NCBI GenBank assembly: GCA_041499035.1
Contig: JBGQJK010000009.1
Coordinates: 1 to 29,959 of the forward strand
Source: DATFUL01 sp041499035
GTDB taxonomy: Bacteria > Patescibacteriota > Microgenomatia > UBA8517
Reading direction: 5' to 3'
DNA: 29,959 nt
Shown here: positions 14,110 through 19,501 of the stretch, piece after piece
How positions within the stretch are numbered: the first letter of the stretch is position 1
How the letters are laid out: each line of letters opens with the position of its first letter
The notes under the pieces: generated by a model
The model's input: the letters and a program-made list of their open reading frames with translations, nothing else
Told to the model about the DNA's origin: nothing
Database searches by the model: none
Translations under genes and position numbers: made by a program

Positions 14110-14487
14110 CTAATGCTTTAAACCGGCAACAGACTCAGGAACTACATTGAAAGCCGGCATCTCTTCTACAAAGTGTCCCTCCGCAAGTTTCCGTCTGGCG
14201 TCTGGCGTGTCTTGAACGTAGCCCACGGGTACAGGGCTATTCAAGACTCCTGGGGCCAGGCCCTTTAGTTTTAATTGGCTATCAGGATCGGTAATCTTAT
14301 TTACGTGTAGACCACTATTTTCGAGATGACCCATTTCTGAGCCACTGACTGAAAGTATATTAAAAGAATTGCCTCCCATGATGTAAGACCCAGCGTGGTA
14401 GTTCTTTACTTGAGGCAGGATCCGTCTTCCTTGGAACTCCTGGGCTTTGGAAAAATCTTGTTCACCCCGATCAATGTCGCGCGGCAT
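14110..14487 (-). CDS. Hypothetical protein (125 aa)
   Basis: Begins MPRDIDRGEQDFSKAQEF. A longer frame extends upstream, but its extra 105 residues are antisense to the 14591 gene and overlap both promoters, so the ATG at 14487 is chosen. It lies 7 nt behind a good promoter (14523-14495). The sequence is rich in Gly, Asn and His (NYHAGSYIMGGNSFNILSVSG, MGHLENSGLHVNKI), suggesting beta structure, with an acidic end (EGHFVEEMPAFNVVPESV). No family recognised. Divergent from the 209-residue protein, with 103 bp between starts. Confidence 0.6.
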   Translation of the reverse strand: MPRDIDRGEQDFSKAQEFQGRRILPQVKNYHAGSYIMGGNSFNILSVSGSEMGHLENSGLHVNKITDPDSQLKLKGLAPGVLNSPVPVGYVQDTPDARRKLAEGHFVEEMPAFNVVPESVAGLKH

Positions 14488-14494
14488 AATAGCT

Positions 14495-14523
14495 ATCCTA
14501 TCGGTAGTGAATTGTGAAGTCAA
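14495..14523 (-). promoter_or_regulatory. Promoter of the 125-aa protein gene
   Basis: Minus-strand TTGACT (14523-14518), 17-bp spacer, TAGGAT (14500-14495), 7 nt before the ATG at 14487. Confidence 0.55.
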
Positions 14524-14550
14524 GAGGTTTATAAGGCTAGTTTTGAATGT

Positions 14551-14579
14551 TTGAAATACTGCCGTAACTATGGTTAAAT
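14551..14579 (+). promoter_or_regulatory. Promoter of the 209-aa protein gene
   Basis: TTGAAA (14551-14556), 17-bp spacer, TTAAAT (14574-14579) with TGG extension, 11 nt before the ATG at 14591. The alternative ATG at 14570 would lie inside the promoter. Confidence 0.5.
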
Positions 14580-14590
14580 GGCTGGTAACT

Positions 14591-15220
14591 ATGTCAGTTA
14601 ATTTGGATACAACCGAGCCTAAGGCCGAAGCTATAAAACTCTCCGGTAATGCCACTTGGTTAATAGAAGATACTTTTAAGTTGATATACCGCGATATGCC
14701 GACGGACCTTGGGATTGATATTGAAAAAAGGATGCGGGAGATTGCCGATGACTGGGCGGAGGCAGCCAAATACGCTCCCGCTATAGCCGATTTACAAAAC
14801 ACAGCTGAAGAATTAAAGGATCTTGCCGAGAAACAGGGAAAAACAGATGAGGCCCAGCAAATGGCTAGAGAAATTGAAGATCAAAAGTCTAAACATGTTT
14901 CATTGGGCCAAAGGAGGGTAGAAATATCTCAAAACGAACTAATGGCGGACTTACTCGGCGCAGAGCTTTTGAGAAGGTATGAAGGGCACCCTGAACTGGC
15001 GGGTGAACCTTTGATTATACAAGGGGCAGACTATATAACTAAGGTGGCCAAAGAAAGCTTGGACTTAGAACAGGGTAGGATGAAAGTTGACACAACAATG
15101 GCCCCCAACGTACGTGAATTTGCGGAGAGATTACATACAGATGTGGAAGGGGGACTCAGAGATTTAAATGAATTTGTTGAAAAAATTAAGGAAAGGCAAA
15201 TTGCTAAACCTGCCAATTGA
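14591..15220 (+). CDS. Hypothetical helical protein (209 aa)
   Basis: Starts MSVNLDTTEPKAEAIKL; an ATG seven codons upstream lies inside the promoter and is not used. Soluble and almost entirely helical, with heptad-like charged stretches (about 55-115, IADLQNTAEELKDLAEKQGKTDEAQQMAREIEDQ) that should form a coiled coil. A second helical region follows (NELMADLLGAELLRRYEG) and the C-terminus (VREFAERLHTDVEGGLRDLNEFVEKIKERQ) is also coiled-coil-like. No family recognised. It is a single-gene unit, followed after about 20 bp by the promoter region for tRNA-Glu. Confidence 0.75.
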   Translation: MSVNLDTTEPKAEAIKLSGNATWLIEDTFKLIYRDMPTDLGIDIEKRMREIADDWAEAAKYAPAIADLQNTAEELKDLAEKQGKTDEAQQMAREIEDQKSKHVSLGQRRVEISQNELMADLLGAELLRRYEGHPELAGEPLIIQGADYITKVAKESLDLEQGRMKVDTTMAPNVREFAERLHTDVEGGLRDLNEFVEKIKERQIAKPAN

Positions 15221-15221
15221 A

Positions 15222-15251
15222 TTGGTTTCTTAGCTTCAAATCTGTTAAAAT
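15222..15251 (+). promoter_or_regulatory. Possible promoter for tRNA-Glu
   Basis: TTGGTT (15222-15227), 18-bp spacer, TAAAAT (15246-15251) with TG one base before it. It would give a 5' leader of about 120 nt before the tRNA. Confidence 0.4.
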
Positions 15252-15298
15252 ATGTAAGGTTCGACGAGGCCTTATTGTCTACAAAGCGTAGCGGTGCC

Positions 15299-15340
15299 AA
15301 GCTTTGCTTACTTCGAGTAGCGAGAAGCAAGCTTTGCTTA
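15299..15340 (+). repeat. 12-bp direct repeat in the tRNA-Glu leader
   Basis: AAGCTTTGCTTA occurs at 15299-15310 and again at 15329-15340. The sequence between them (ACTTCGAGTAGCGAGAAGC) is also partly self-complementary. No coding frame fits this stretch. Confidence 0.6.
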
Positions 15341-15359
15341 TCGGGCTAGGCCAAGTTTC

Positions 15360-15470
15360 TTGCTCGCTAAAATTTGTCGCCATCATCTAACGGCTTAGGA
15401 TACTTGGTTCTCATCCAAGAAATTGGGAGTTCGAATCTCCCTGGCGACACAAACGACAAATTGCGAGCAA
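15360..15470 (+). repeat. Inverted repeat bracketing tRNA-Glu
   Basis: TTGCTCGC (15360-15367) pairs with GCGAGCAA (15463-15470), and AATTT (15371-15375) with AAATT (15458-15462), giving 13 bp with a 3-nt bulge. The 5' arm touches the first base of the tRNA and the 3' arm begins 8 nt after its last base. A further hairpin, AATTGGT/ACCAATT, follows at 15470-15498. Confidence 0.6.
15376..15449 (+). tRNA. tRNA-Glu (anticodon CUC)
   Basis: The 74-nt cloverleaf has a perfect 7-bp acceptor stem (GTCGCCA/TGGCGAC), anticodon stem CTTGG/CCAAG with loop TTCTCAT and anticodon CTC (15410-15412), T stem GGGAG/CTCCC with TTCGAAT, and discriminator A. CCA is not encoded. No intron. Confidence 0.95.
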
Positions 15471-15565
15471 ATTGGTAACTTGGGAGAGGTAACCAATTCA
15501 AAATTGTCGAGTCCCAATGAGGTCACTGAGATCTTAGCAACTTATAGGAAGGAGTAGTTGGTTTA

Positions 15566-15931
15566 TTAGTGCCTTACTAGCTTTTTAATAAATAAAGTAG
15601 GTGTTTCTAGTTTATTTTCTTTGGAAGGTTGAATCAACAATGTTTGTATTCCAAAATCAATTAGTCCGTTATCGTTTAGCCTTTTTGCAAGTTCTCTAAC
15701 CCCTCTCTGGACATTTTCTGGGCTCAAATCGTACCCTTCCGTTTTCTCAATTTCTACAGCGGTAATGGGATCTTTTTTTAGGGCAGTCATTACATCCATA
15801 AATACAGGATAATATGACGACTCCACCGGATCCGCCTCATTACGGCTTATTTGTGGCTTAGGCCATCTCAAACTTGCAGCTTCCTCTTCGAAAACAGGTC
15901 TAACTTGTGTTACTCTATCGGCGCTACTCAT
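15566..15931 (-). CDS. Hypothetical protein (121 aa), possible winged-helix fold
   Basis: Unrecognised. The central segment ALKKDPITAVEIEKTEGYDLSPENVQRGVRELAKRLNDNGLI has the spacing of a helix-turn-helix with a second charged helix, followed by a beta pair (TLLIQPSKENKLETPTLFIKKL) that could be a wing. This is a weak structural guess, not a family match. The N-terminal 40 residues are acidic and probably disordered. It has a near-consensus promoter (TTGACA-17-TATAAA) ending 9 nt before the ATG. A 35-residue frame lies upstream on the same strand (16001-16108). Confidence 0.65.
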   Translation of the reverse strand: MSSADRVTQVRPVFEEEAASLRWPKPQISRNEADPVESSYYPVFMDVMTALKKDPITAVEIEKTEGYDLSPENVQRGVRELAKRLNDNGLIDFGIQTLLIQPSKENKLETPTLFIKKLVRH

Positions 15932-15940
15932 GTTGGAGCA

Positions 15941-15969
15941 TTTATAGAATATATGGGAATAAATGTCAA
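15941..15969 (-). promoter_or_regulatory. Promoter of the 121-aa protein gene
   Basis: Minus-strand TTGACA (15969-15964), 17-bp spacer, TATAAA (15946-15941): one of the best promoters in the window. The ATG is 9 nt further on. Confidence 0.65.
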
Positions 15970-16000
15970 CTGTATGGGCTTAAACATTTTGATTTGAGTA

Positions 16001-16108
16001 CTAATACTGAGGAGCTACGGCAAGTTGATTAGCTTCAGGAGGGAATGTTCTAAATAAGTCTATTAGATTGTTTATAAGCTGGTTCGGATCTTGTATGCTT
16101 GAGGCCAC
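16001..16108 (-). CDS. Very small frame (35 aa), gene or gene remnant
   Basis: From a GTG: MASSIQDPNQLINNLIDLF... ending in ...LAVAPQY-stop. The composition is protein-like and the first half could form an amphipathic helix. There is no ribosome-binding site or clear promoter, and the frame upstream of the GTG is closed by a TAG two codons earlier. It could be a small peptide gene or the C-terminal relic of a longer gene. Low confidence. Confidence 0.3.
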   Translation of the reverse strand: MASSIQDPNQLINNLIDLFRTFPPEANQLAVAPQY

Positions 16109-16124
16109 AAGCTATTTTTTGGTC

Positions 16125-16321
16125 CTTTATGATTTCTTGATCCTTCGACTTCGTTCAGGATAAACTAGACAATAATCTTGATATAGAAGGATCAATACTG
16201 AGTCAGATCGAAGTATTGACACCCTTTCCTAGACAGTCTACAATCCACATCACCGTCTAAGAAATCATGAAAAATACCCTTCCTGTGATTGCTTTTAAGT
16301 CCCTGATTACCGGGATTTTTT
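16125..16321 (+). ncRNA. Putative structured RNA with three-way junction and terminator
   Basis: In the 460-bp gap between 15931 and 16395, three helices abut without gaps. P1 is 16126-16139 with 16258-16271 (14 bp, two G-U). P2 is 16140-16146 with 16186-16192. P3 is 16193-16199 with 16212-16218. A further 6-bp helix (CAGGAT/ATCTTG, 16156-16161 with 16175-16180) extends P2. A terminator-like hairpin follows at 16297-16321. A weak promoter (TTGTAT 16091-16096, TATTTT 16113-16118) would start the RNA near 16125. It does not match tmRNA, RNase P RNA or SRP RNA by eye. It could instead be a small inverted-repeat element. Confidence 0.35.
16297..16321 (+). terminator. Possible intrinsic terminator
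   Basis: AAGTCCC pairs with GGGATTT (7 bp including one G-T) around an 8-nt loop, and the stem runs into TTTTTT. Rightward orientation. It would end the putative RNA before greA. Confidence 0.45.
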
Positions 16322-16351
16322 AGCTTGCTGGAGGACAAAAAAAATTAGATT

Positions 16352-16376
16352 TCCCTCCACCAAGCGGAGGGATTTT
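16352..16376 (+). repeat. GC-rich palindrome upstream of greA
   Basis: TCCCTCC (16352-16358) and GGAGGGA (16366-16372) form a perfect 7-bp stem with a 7-nt loop, followed by TTTT. It may be a second terminator or a REP-like repeat. It starts at the end of the A-rich stretch 16337-16345. Confidence 0.5.
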
Positions 16377-16394
16377 AAGTTTCAGGCGACAAAA

Positions 16395-16856
16395 ATGAAT
16401 ACACAAGTAAGATTAACAAAGGCGGGACTCACGGCTCTAAAACAGGAGCTGGCAGGACTTTTGGATATCAAACGGCCAAAATTGGTTGACAGGCTAAGCA
16501 ATGCCCGGAGTCAGGGAGACTTGTCAGAAAATAGCGACTACCAAAGCGCTAAAGAGGAACTGGAATTTCTCGACGGTCGGATCGATGAGCTAACCGAAGT
16601 TGTAAAAACGGCAGTAGTTGCCGGCGATTCCAAAAAAAGCGACGGAGTCGGGGTTGGGACAAAAGTAACGGTAAAGGTTAACGGTAAGCAAACGATATTT
16701 GACATGGTTGGGGATTGGGAAGCGGACCCTGTTAATAAGAAAATTTCCGATAGTTCTCCCTTAGGTCTTGCTCTGGTAGGTAAAAAAGTCGGTGATAAAG
16801 CCGAAGTAGCCGCCCCGGCCGGAAAAGTGATATACGAGATTCTTGCGATTGAATAA
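16395..16856 (+). CDS. greA: Transcription elongation factor GreA
   Basis: 153 residues, normal for GreA (about 158). The N-terminal coiled coil carries the signature NARSQGDLSENSDYQSAKEE (36-55), with the catalytic tip acids D42 and E45. The C-terminal FKBP-like domain runs from about 80, with a conserved NGKQTIFDMVG turn and PAGKVIYEILAIE at the end. GreA enters the RNA polymerase secondary channel and stimulates cleavage of backtracked RNA. AGG lies 9 nt before the ATG, a weak Shine-Dalgarno, and no -10 box sits at the short spacing seen for other first genes. It is separated from the class I LysRS by 32 bp that contain a new promoter. Confidence 0.95.
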   Translation: MNTQVRLTKAGLTALKQELAGLLDIKRPKLVDRLSNARSQGDLSENSDYQSAKEELEFLDGRIDELTEVVKTAVVAGDSKKSDGVGVGTKVTVKVNGKQTIFDMVGDWEADPVNKKISDSSPLGLALVGKKVGDKAEVAAPAGKVIYEILAIE

Positions 16857-16877
16857 AAGTTTCCTTCAGGTTAGAAT
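16849..16877 (+). promoter_or_regulatory. Promoter of the class I LysRS operon
   Basis: TTGAAT (16849-16854), 17-bp spacer, TAGAAT (16872-16877), 11 nt before the ATG at 16889. The -35 overlaps the greA stop codon. Confidence 0.6.
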
Positions 16878-16888
16878 TAGCTTCAGAT

Positions 16889-18457
16889 ATGCATTGGGCG
16901 GATAAAGTAGTAAAAGAAATAATTTCTTCGGGCAAATATAAGCCCTACTGGGTTGATGATATGAAGACTCCGTCAGGTTTTGCTCACATTGGTTCGATGC
17001 TTGGACCTGTAATTCATAGTGCGATTTATCGCGCGCTTAAAGATGCCGGTCAGAAGGCAACTTTGACTTATGTTTTTAATGATTTTGACCCGGCGGATGA
17101 ATTCCCCGGGGTTTTAAAAGATACGCTTGAAGGGCACCAAGGGAAAGCCCTCAAAATGATTCCTTCCCCCGATCCCAACTTTGCCAATTTAGCAGACTAT
17201 TTAGCAGATGATCTTAAAAAATCGATTGAGTATCTTGGGTTTGAGGCAAAATACATTTCCTCTTGGGAACTTTACCATCAAGGAAAATTTAACGAGGTTA
17301 TTAAATTGGCCTTAGATAATTCGGAGAAAATTCAAGACATTTATCAAAAAGTTTCCGGCAGCGCCAAAAAAGAGTCCGGTTGGCTCCCTTTCCAGGTAAT
17401 TTGCGAAAAATGCGGCAAACTTGGAACAACAAAAGTCTTTGCTTGGGACGGCGAAGAAGTTTCCTATAAATGTGAACCAGACTTAGTGACTTGGGCTAAA
17501 GGCTGCGGCCATGAAGGTAAAATTTCGCCCTTTGATGGAACCGGAAAACTTCCCTGGAAAGTTGACTGGGCGGCGCATTGGAAAGTAATTGGAGTAACAA
17601 TTGAAGGGGCCGGTAAAGATCATGCTTCAGCGGGAGGAAGTTACGACATTGCTATGGCTATATGTAAAGAGGTGTTTAAATACCCAGAGCCTTACAAGCT
17701 TCCGTATGAGTTTATTTTAATAGGTGGCAAAAAAATGTCCTCTTCCAAAGGCGTGGGTCTTAAAGCACACGACCTTGTTAAGATCCTACCGGCGGAAGTT
17801 GCAAGGTTCCTTTTTGTAAACGCTGATATAGGATCGCAAAGCAATTTTGATCCGGAAGGGACGATGGCAATTCCTGATTTGTTTGATAAGTATGACAAAG
17901 CTTGGGAGGCAAATATTAAGAAACGCGACACCGATTTATCCAGATCATTCGAGCTATCGATGGTAAAAAATGTCTTGCAACAAAAACCGCCTGAGATCTT
18001 CCCGCGTTTTAGAGATGTGGCAAATTTTCTAAGGTTGGGTCTGGATCCCCAGAAAAAATTTGAAGAGTTGAAAAACGGACCTCTATCTCTTACTGAATTA
18101 CAAATACTTAGCGAGCGTAAAAAATATGCCCAGTTTTGGTTGGAGAATTACGCTCCGGATGAATTTAAATTTGATTTGGAAGATAATGTTTCAAACTTAA
18201 CAAAAAACTTGTCTGATCTTCAGAAAAAATATCTTGGCTTTGTTCTTAAGATTCTAAAAGAGAATAACGATTCTGAAAAACTACAAGTAGCTTTGTATAA
18301 TTTGGCAAAAGAACTGAAGATTCCTACAAAAGACGCTTTCAGTGCAATTTATCTTTCCTTGATTGGGAAGACTCATGGCCCTCGTGCGGGTGTTTTGATT
18401 TTGAACTTAGGAACTGATAAAGTTACCAGAAGATTAAAGGAGGTGATTAATTTATGA
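16889..18457 (+). CDS. lysK: Lysyl-tRNA synthetase, class I
   Basis: 522 residues, typical of class I LysRS. The Rossmann catalytic core has PSGFAHIGS (28-36, the HIGH motif) and K282-MSSSK-G288 (the KMSKS loop). Between them lie CEKCGKLG and KCEP...GCGHEG, the Cys/His pattern of the family's zinc-binding insert, and AGKDHASAGGSYDIA, also family-specific. A helical anticodon-binding domain fills the C-terminal 200 residues. It does the same reaction as lysS at 1204 but with an unrelated fold; class I LysRS is mainly archaeal and patchy in bacteria. It leads an operon with an 83-residue membrane protein and an HD-domain protein, with ATGA overlaps. The SD of the next gene lies within its 3' end. 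Confidence 0.96.
   Translation: MHWADKVVKEIISSGKYKPYWVDDMKTPSGFAHIGSMLGPVIHSAIYRALKDAGQKATLTYVFNDFDPADEFPGVLKDTLEGHQGKALKMIPSPDPNFANLADYLADDLKKSIEYLGFEAKYISSWELYHQGKFNEVIKLALDNSEKIQDIYQKVSGSAKKESGWLPFQVICEKCGKLGTTKVFAWDGEEVSYKCEPDLVTWAKGCGHEGKISPFDGTGKLPWKVDWAAHWKVIGVTIEGAGKDHASAGGSYDIAMAICKEVFKYPEPYKLPYEFILIGGKKMSSSKGVGLKAHDLVKILPAEVARFLFVNADIGSQSNFDPEGTMAIPDLFDKYDKAWEANIKKRDTDLSRSFELSMVKNVLQQKPPEIFPRFRDVANFLRLGLDPQKKFEELKNGPLSLTELQILSERKKYAQFWLENYAPDEFKFDLEDNVSNLTKNLSDLQKKYLGFVLKILKENNDSEKLQVALYNLAKELKIPTKDAFSAIYLSLIGKTHGPRAGVLILNLGTDKVTRRLKEVINL
18436..18447 (+). promoter_or_regulatory. Strong Shine-Dalgarno of the 83-aa protein gene
   Basis: AAAGGAGGTGAT, almost fully complementary to the usual 16S rRNA 3' end, 6 nt before the ATG at 18454. 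It contrasts with the missing SDs at first genes of operons. Confidence 0.8.
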
Positions 18458-18705
18458 AAAGTGAAGAAAAAATGTGGAAGATGATGAAGTTTTCTCAGCT
18501 GGTTGTTTTGGAATCCATGGCGGTTTCCCTAATGGCAATGGTTTTGATTTTCGGACTCGGATTTATTTTCCCGACAATTAATCCTTACATAGTCATTAAA
18601 TGGATAGTCTACGTGACTGGAGTTTATTTTGTCTTTGCCGTAGTAGGGAACTGGGTTAGGAGACTCATGATGTGGAGAATGATGAGGAAGGAGAGCAAGA
18701 AATGA
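18454..18705 (+). CDS. Small membrane protein with two transmembrane helices (83 aa)
   Basis: Starts within the stop of the class I LysRS gene (ATGA overlap) behind a near-perfect Shine-Dalgarno. Residues about 17-38 (VLESMAVSLMAMVLIFGLGFIF) and 44-66 (YIVIKWIVYVTGVYFVFAVVGN) are hydrophobic. The termini are strongly basic and rich in Met (VRRLMMWRMMRKESKK), so both ends are probably cytoplasmic. I do not recognise a family. Its tight position between LysRS-I and an HD-domain protein, with overlaps on both sides, shows co-translation but not a function. Confidence 0.75.
   Translation: MKSEEKMWKMMKFSQLVVLESMAVSLMAMVLIFGLGFIFPTINPYIVIKWIVYVTGVYFVFAVVGNWVRRLMMWRMMRKESKK
18688..18693 (+). promoter_or_regulatory. 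Shine-Dalgarno that fixes the HD-domain gene start
   Basis: AAGGAG, 8 nt before the ATG at 18702. It supports that start over the longer in-frame one at 18672. Confidence 0.7.
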
Positions 18706-19265
18706 TTTCCAAGAGCGTTGCTTTAGAGCTATTGCACTCCAAAATGCAGTCGCAAAATTTGCGTAAACACTGTTATAGTGTTGGCGCGGTTATGCGTGTG
18801 CTGGCCAAACATTTTGGAGAGGACGAGGACAAGTGGGAAATAGTAGGACTTTTGCACGACGGGGATTACGAGTCTACAAAAGAGGATCCGGGGAATCATG
18901 CTAAGTTAATGGCAAACTGGGTACGGGCACTCGGGGAAACGGACGAGGAACTTCTTACCGGGATTGAATCCCACGGTTGGTTTCATGAAGGTAAAAAGCC
19001 GAAGACTAAAATGCAATGGTCGCTGTTCTGCTGTGATGAACTTACAGGACTCATTATTGCCGTAACGCTCATACGGCCTGAGAAAAAGCTCTCTGCTGTT
19101 AAAGTAGACAACGTTCTTTCCAAATGGAACCAAAAAAGTTTTGCGGCCGGGGTAAAACGGGAAGACATTAAAAATTGCCAAAAGGAATTGGGGATAAAAC
19201 TCCCCGATTTTATCAAAATTGCATTAACAGCGATGCAGGGAATTTCAAAGGGGCTAGGATTATAA
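18702..19265 (+). CDS. HD-domain phosphohydrolase-like protein
   Basis: 187 residues from the ATG at 18702, which overlaps the previous stop (ATGA) and has an SD; an upstream ATG at 18672 gives 10 extra residues but lacks support. The pattern H23 (LRKHCYSVGAVM) and H52-D53 (GLLHDGDYE), plus further His and Asp downstream (GNHAKLM), is the metal-binding arrangement of HD-superfamily hydrolases, which cleave phosphate esters of nucleotides or related compounds. The second half (WSLFCCDELTGLIIAVTLIRPEK, KLSAVKVDNVLSKWNQKSFAAGV) matches HD proteins annotated only as hydrolases. Substrate unknown. It is the last gene of the LysRS-I operon; a TATAAT for the next gene overlaps its stop. Confidence 0.85.
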   Translation: MISKSVALELLHSKMQSQNLRKHCYSVGAVMRVLAKHFGEDEDKWEIVGLLHDGDYESTKEDPGNHAKLMANWVRALGETDEELLTGIESHGWFHEGKKPKTKMQWSLFCCDELTGLIIAVTLIRPEKKLSAVKVDNVLSKWNQKSFAAGVKREDIKNCQKELGIKLPDFIKIALTAMQGISKGLGL

Positions 19266-19266
19266 T
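19261..19266 (+). promoter_or_regulatory. -10 box of the 75-aa protein gene
   Basis: Consensus TATAAT, 6 nt before the ATG at 19273 and overlapping the stop codon of the HD-domain gene. No -35 is clear. Confidence 0.55.
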
Positions 19267-19272
19267 ACGAGT

Positions 19273-19500
19273 ATGACTCGAATCGAAAATATATATTTAC
19301 AAAAACTCATCCCAAGGAAAGGGCTTTTGGGTAAATTAGGGCTTAAGGAAAATTCAACGCAGTATTGGTTAAATGATGGGTTGACCGCGGATCAAATTAC
19401 ACAGAAGCTTGAAGAGATCAGGACTAACAAACCGGGTAATTGGGTAGCAAAATACAATGTAAGAGGTTTTATTTACGATAGTCAAACAACAATTAGATAA
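19273..19500 (+). CDS. Hypothetical protein (75 aa)
   Basis: Unrecognised and soluble. MTRIENIYLQKLIPRKGLLGKLGLKENSTQYWLNDGLTADQITQKLEEIR has a basic N-terminal half and a short helix-turn-helix-like segment (LTADQITQKLEEIR), then WVAKYNVRGFIYDSQTTIR. It is the first gene after a TATAAT box and is followed after one base by serS, so it probably heads the serS mRNA. Whether it acts on translation cannot be told from sequence. Confidence 0.65.
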   Translation: MTRIENIYLQKLIPRKGLLGKLGLKENSTQYWLNDGLTADQITQKLEEIRTNKPGNWVAKYNVRGFIYDSQTTIR

Positions 19501-19501
19501 A

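Noticed and set aside
14488..14802. Upstream extension of the 125-aa protein to 230 residues
   Set aside because: The added part is antisense to the 209-aa gene, overlaps two promoters and has low-complexity Ser/Ile composition typical of a shadow frame.
15031..15330. 99-residue minus-strand frame before tRNA-Glu
   Set aside because: Antisense to the 209-aa gene and the repeat-rich tRNA leader; no promoter or start signal.
16125..16321. tmRNA, RNase P RNA, SRP RNA or T-box leader
   Set aside because: None of the diagnostic sequences (tRNA-like ends with tag frame, RNase P core, SRP GGAA loop, T-box sequence) can be seen, and the downstream gene greA is not an amino-acid gene.
16352..16372. 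Hairpin as a switch hiding the greA ribosome-binding site
   Set aside because: Its GGAGGG ends 23 nt before the ATG, too far to act as the Shine-Dalgarno.
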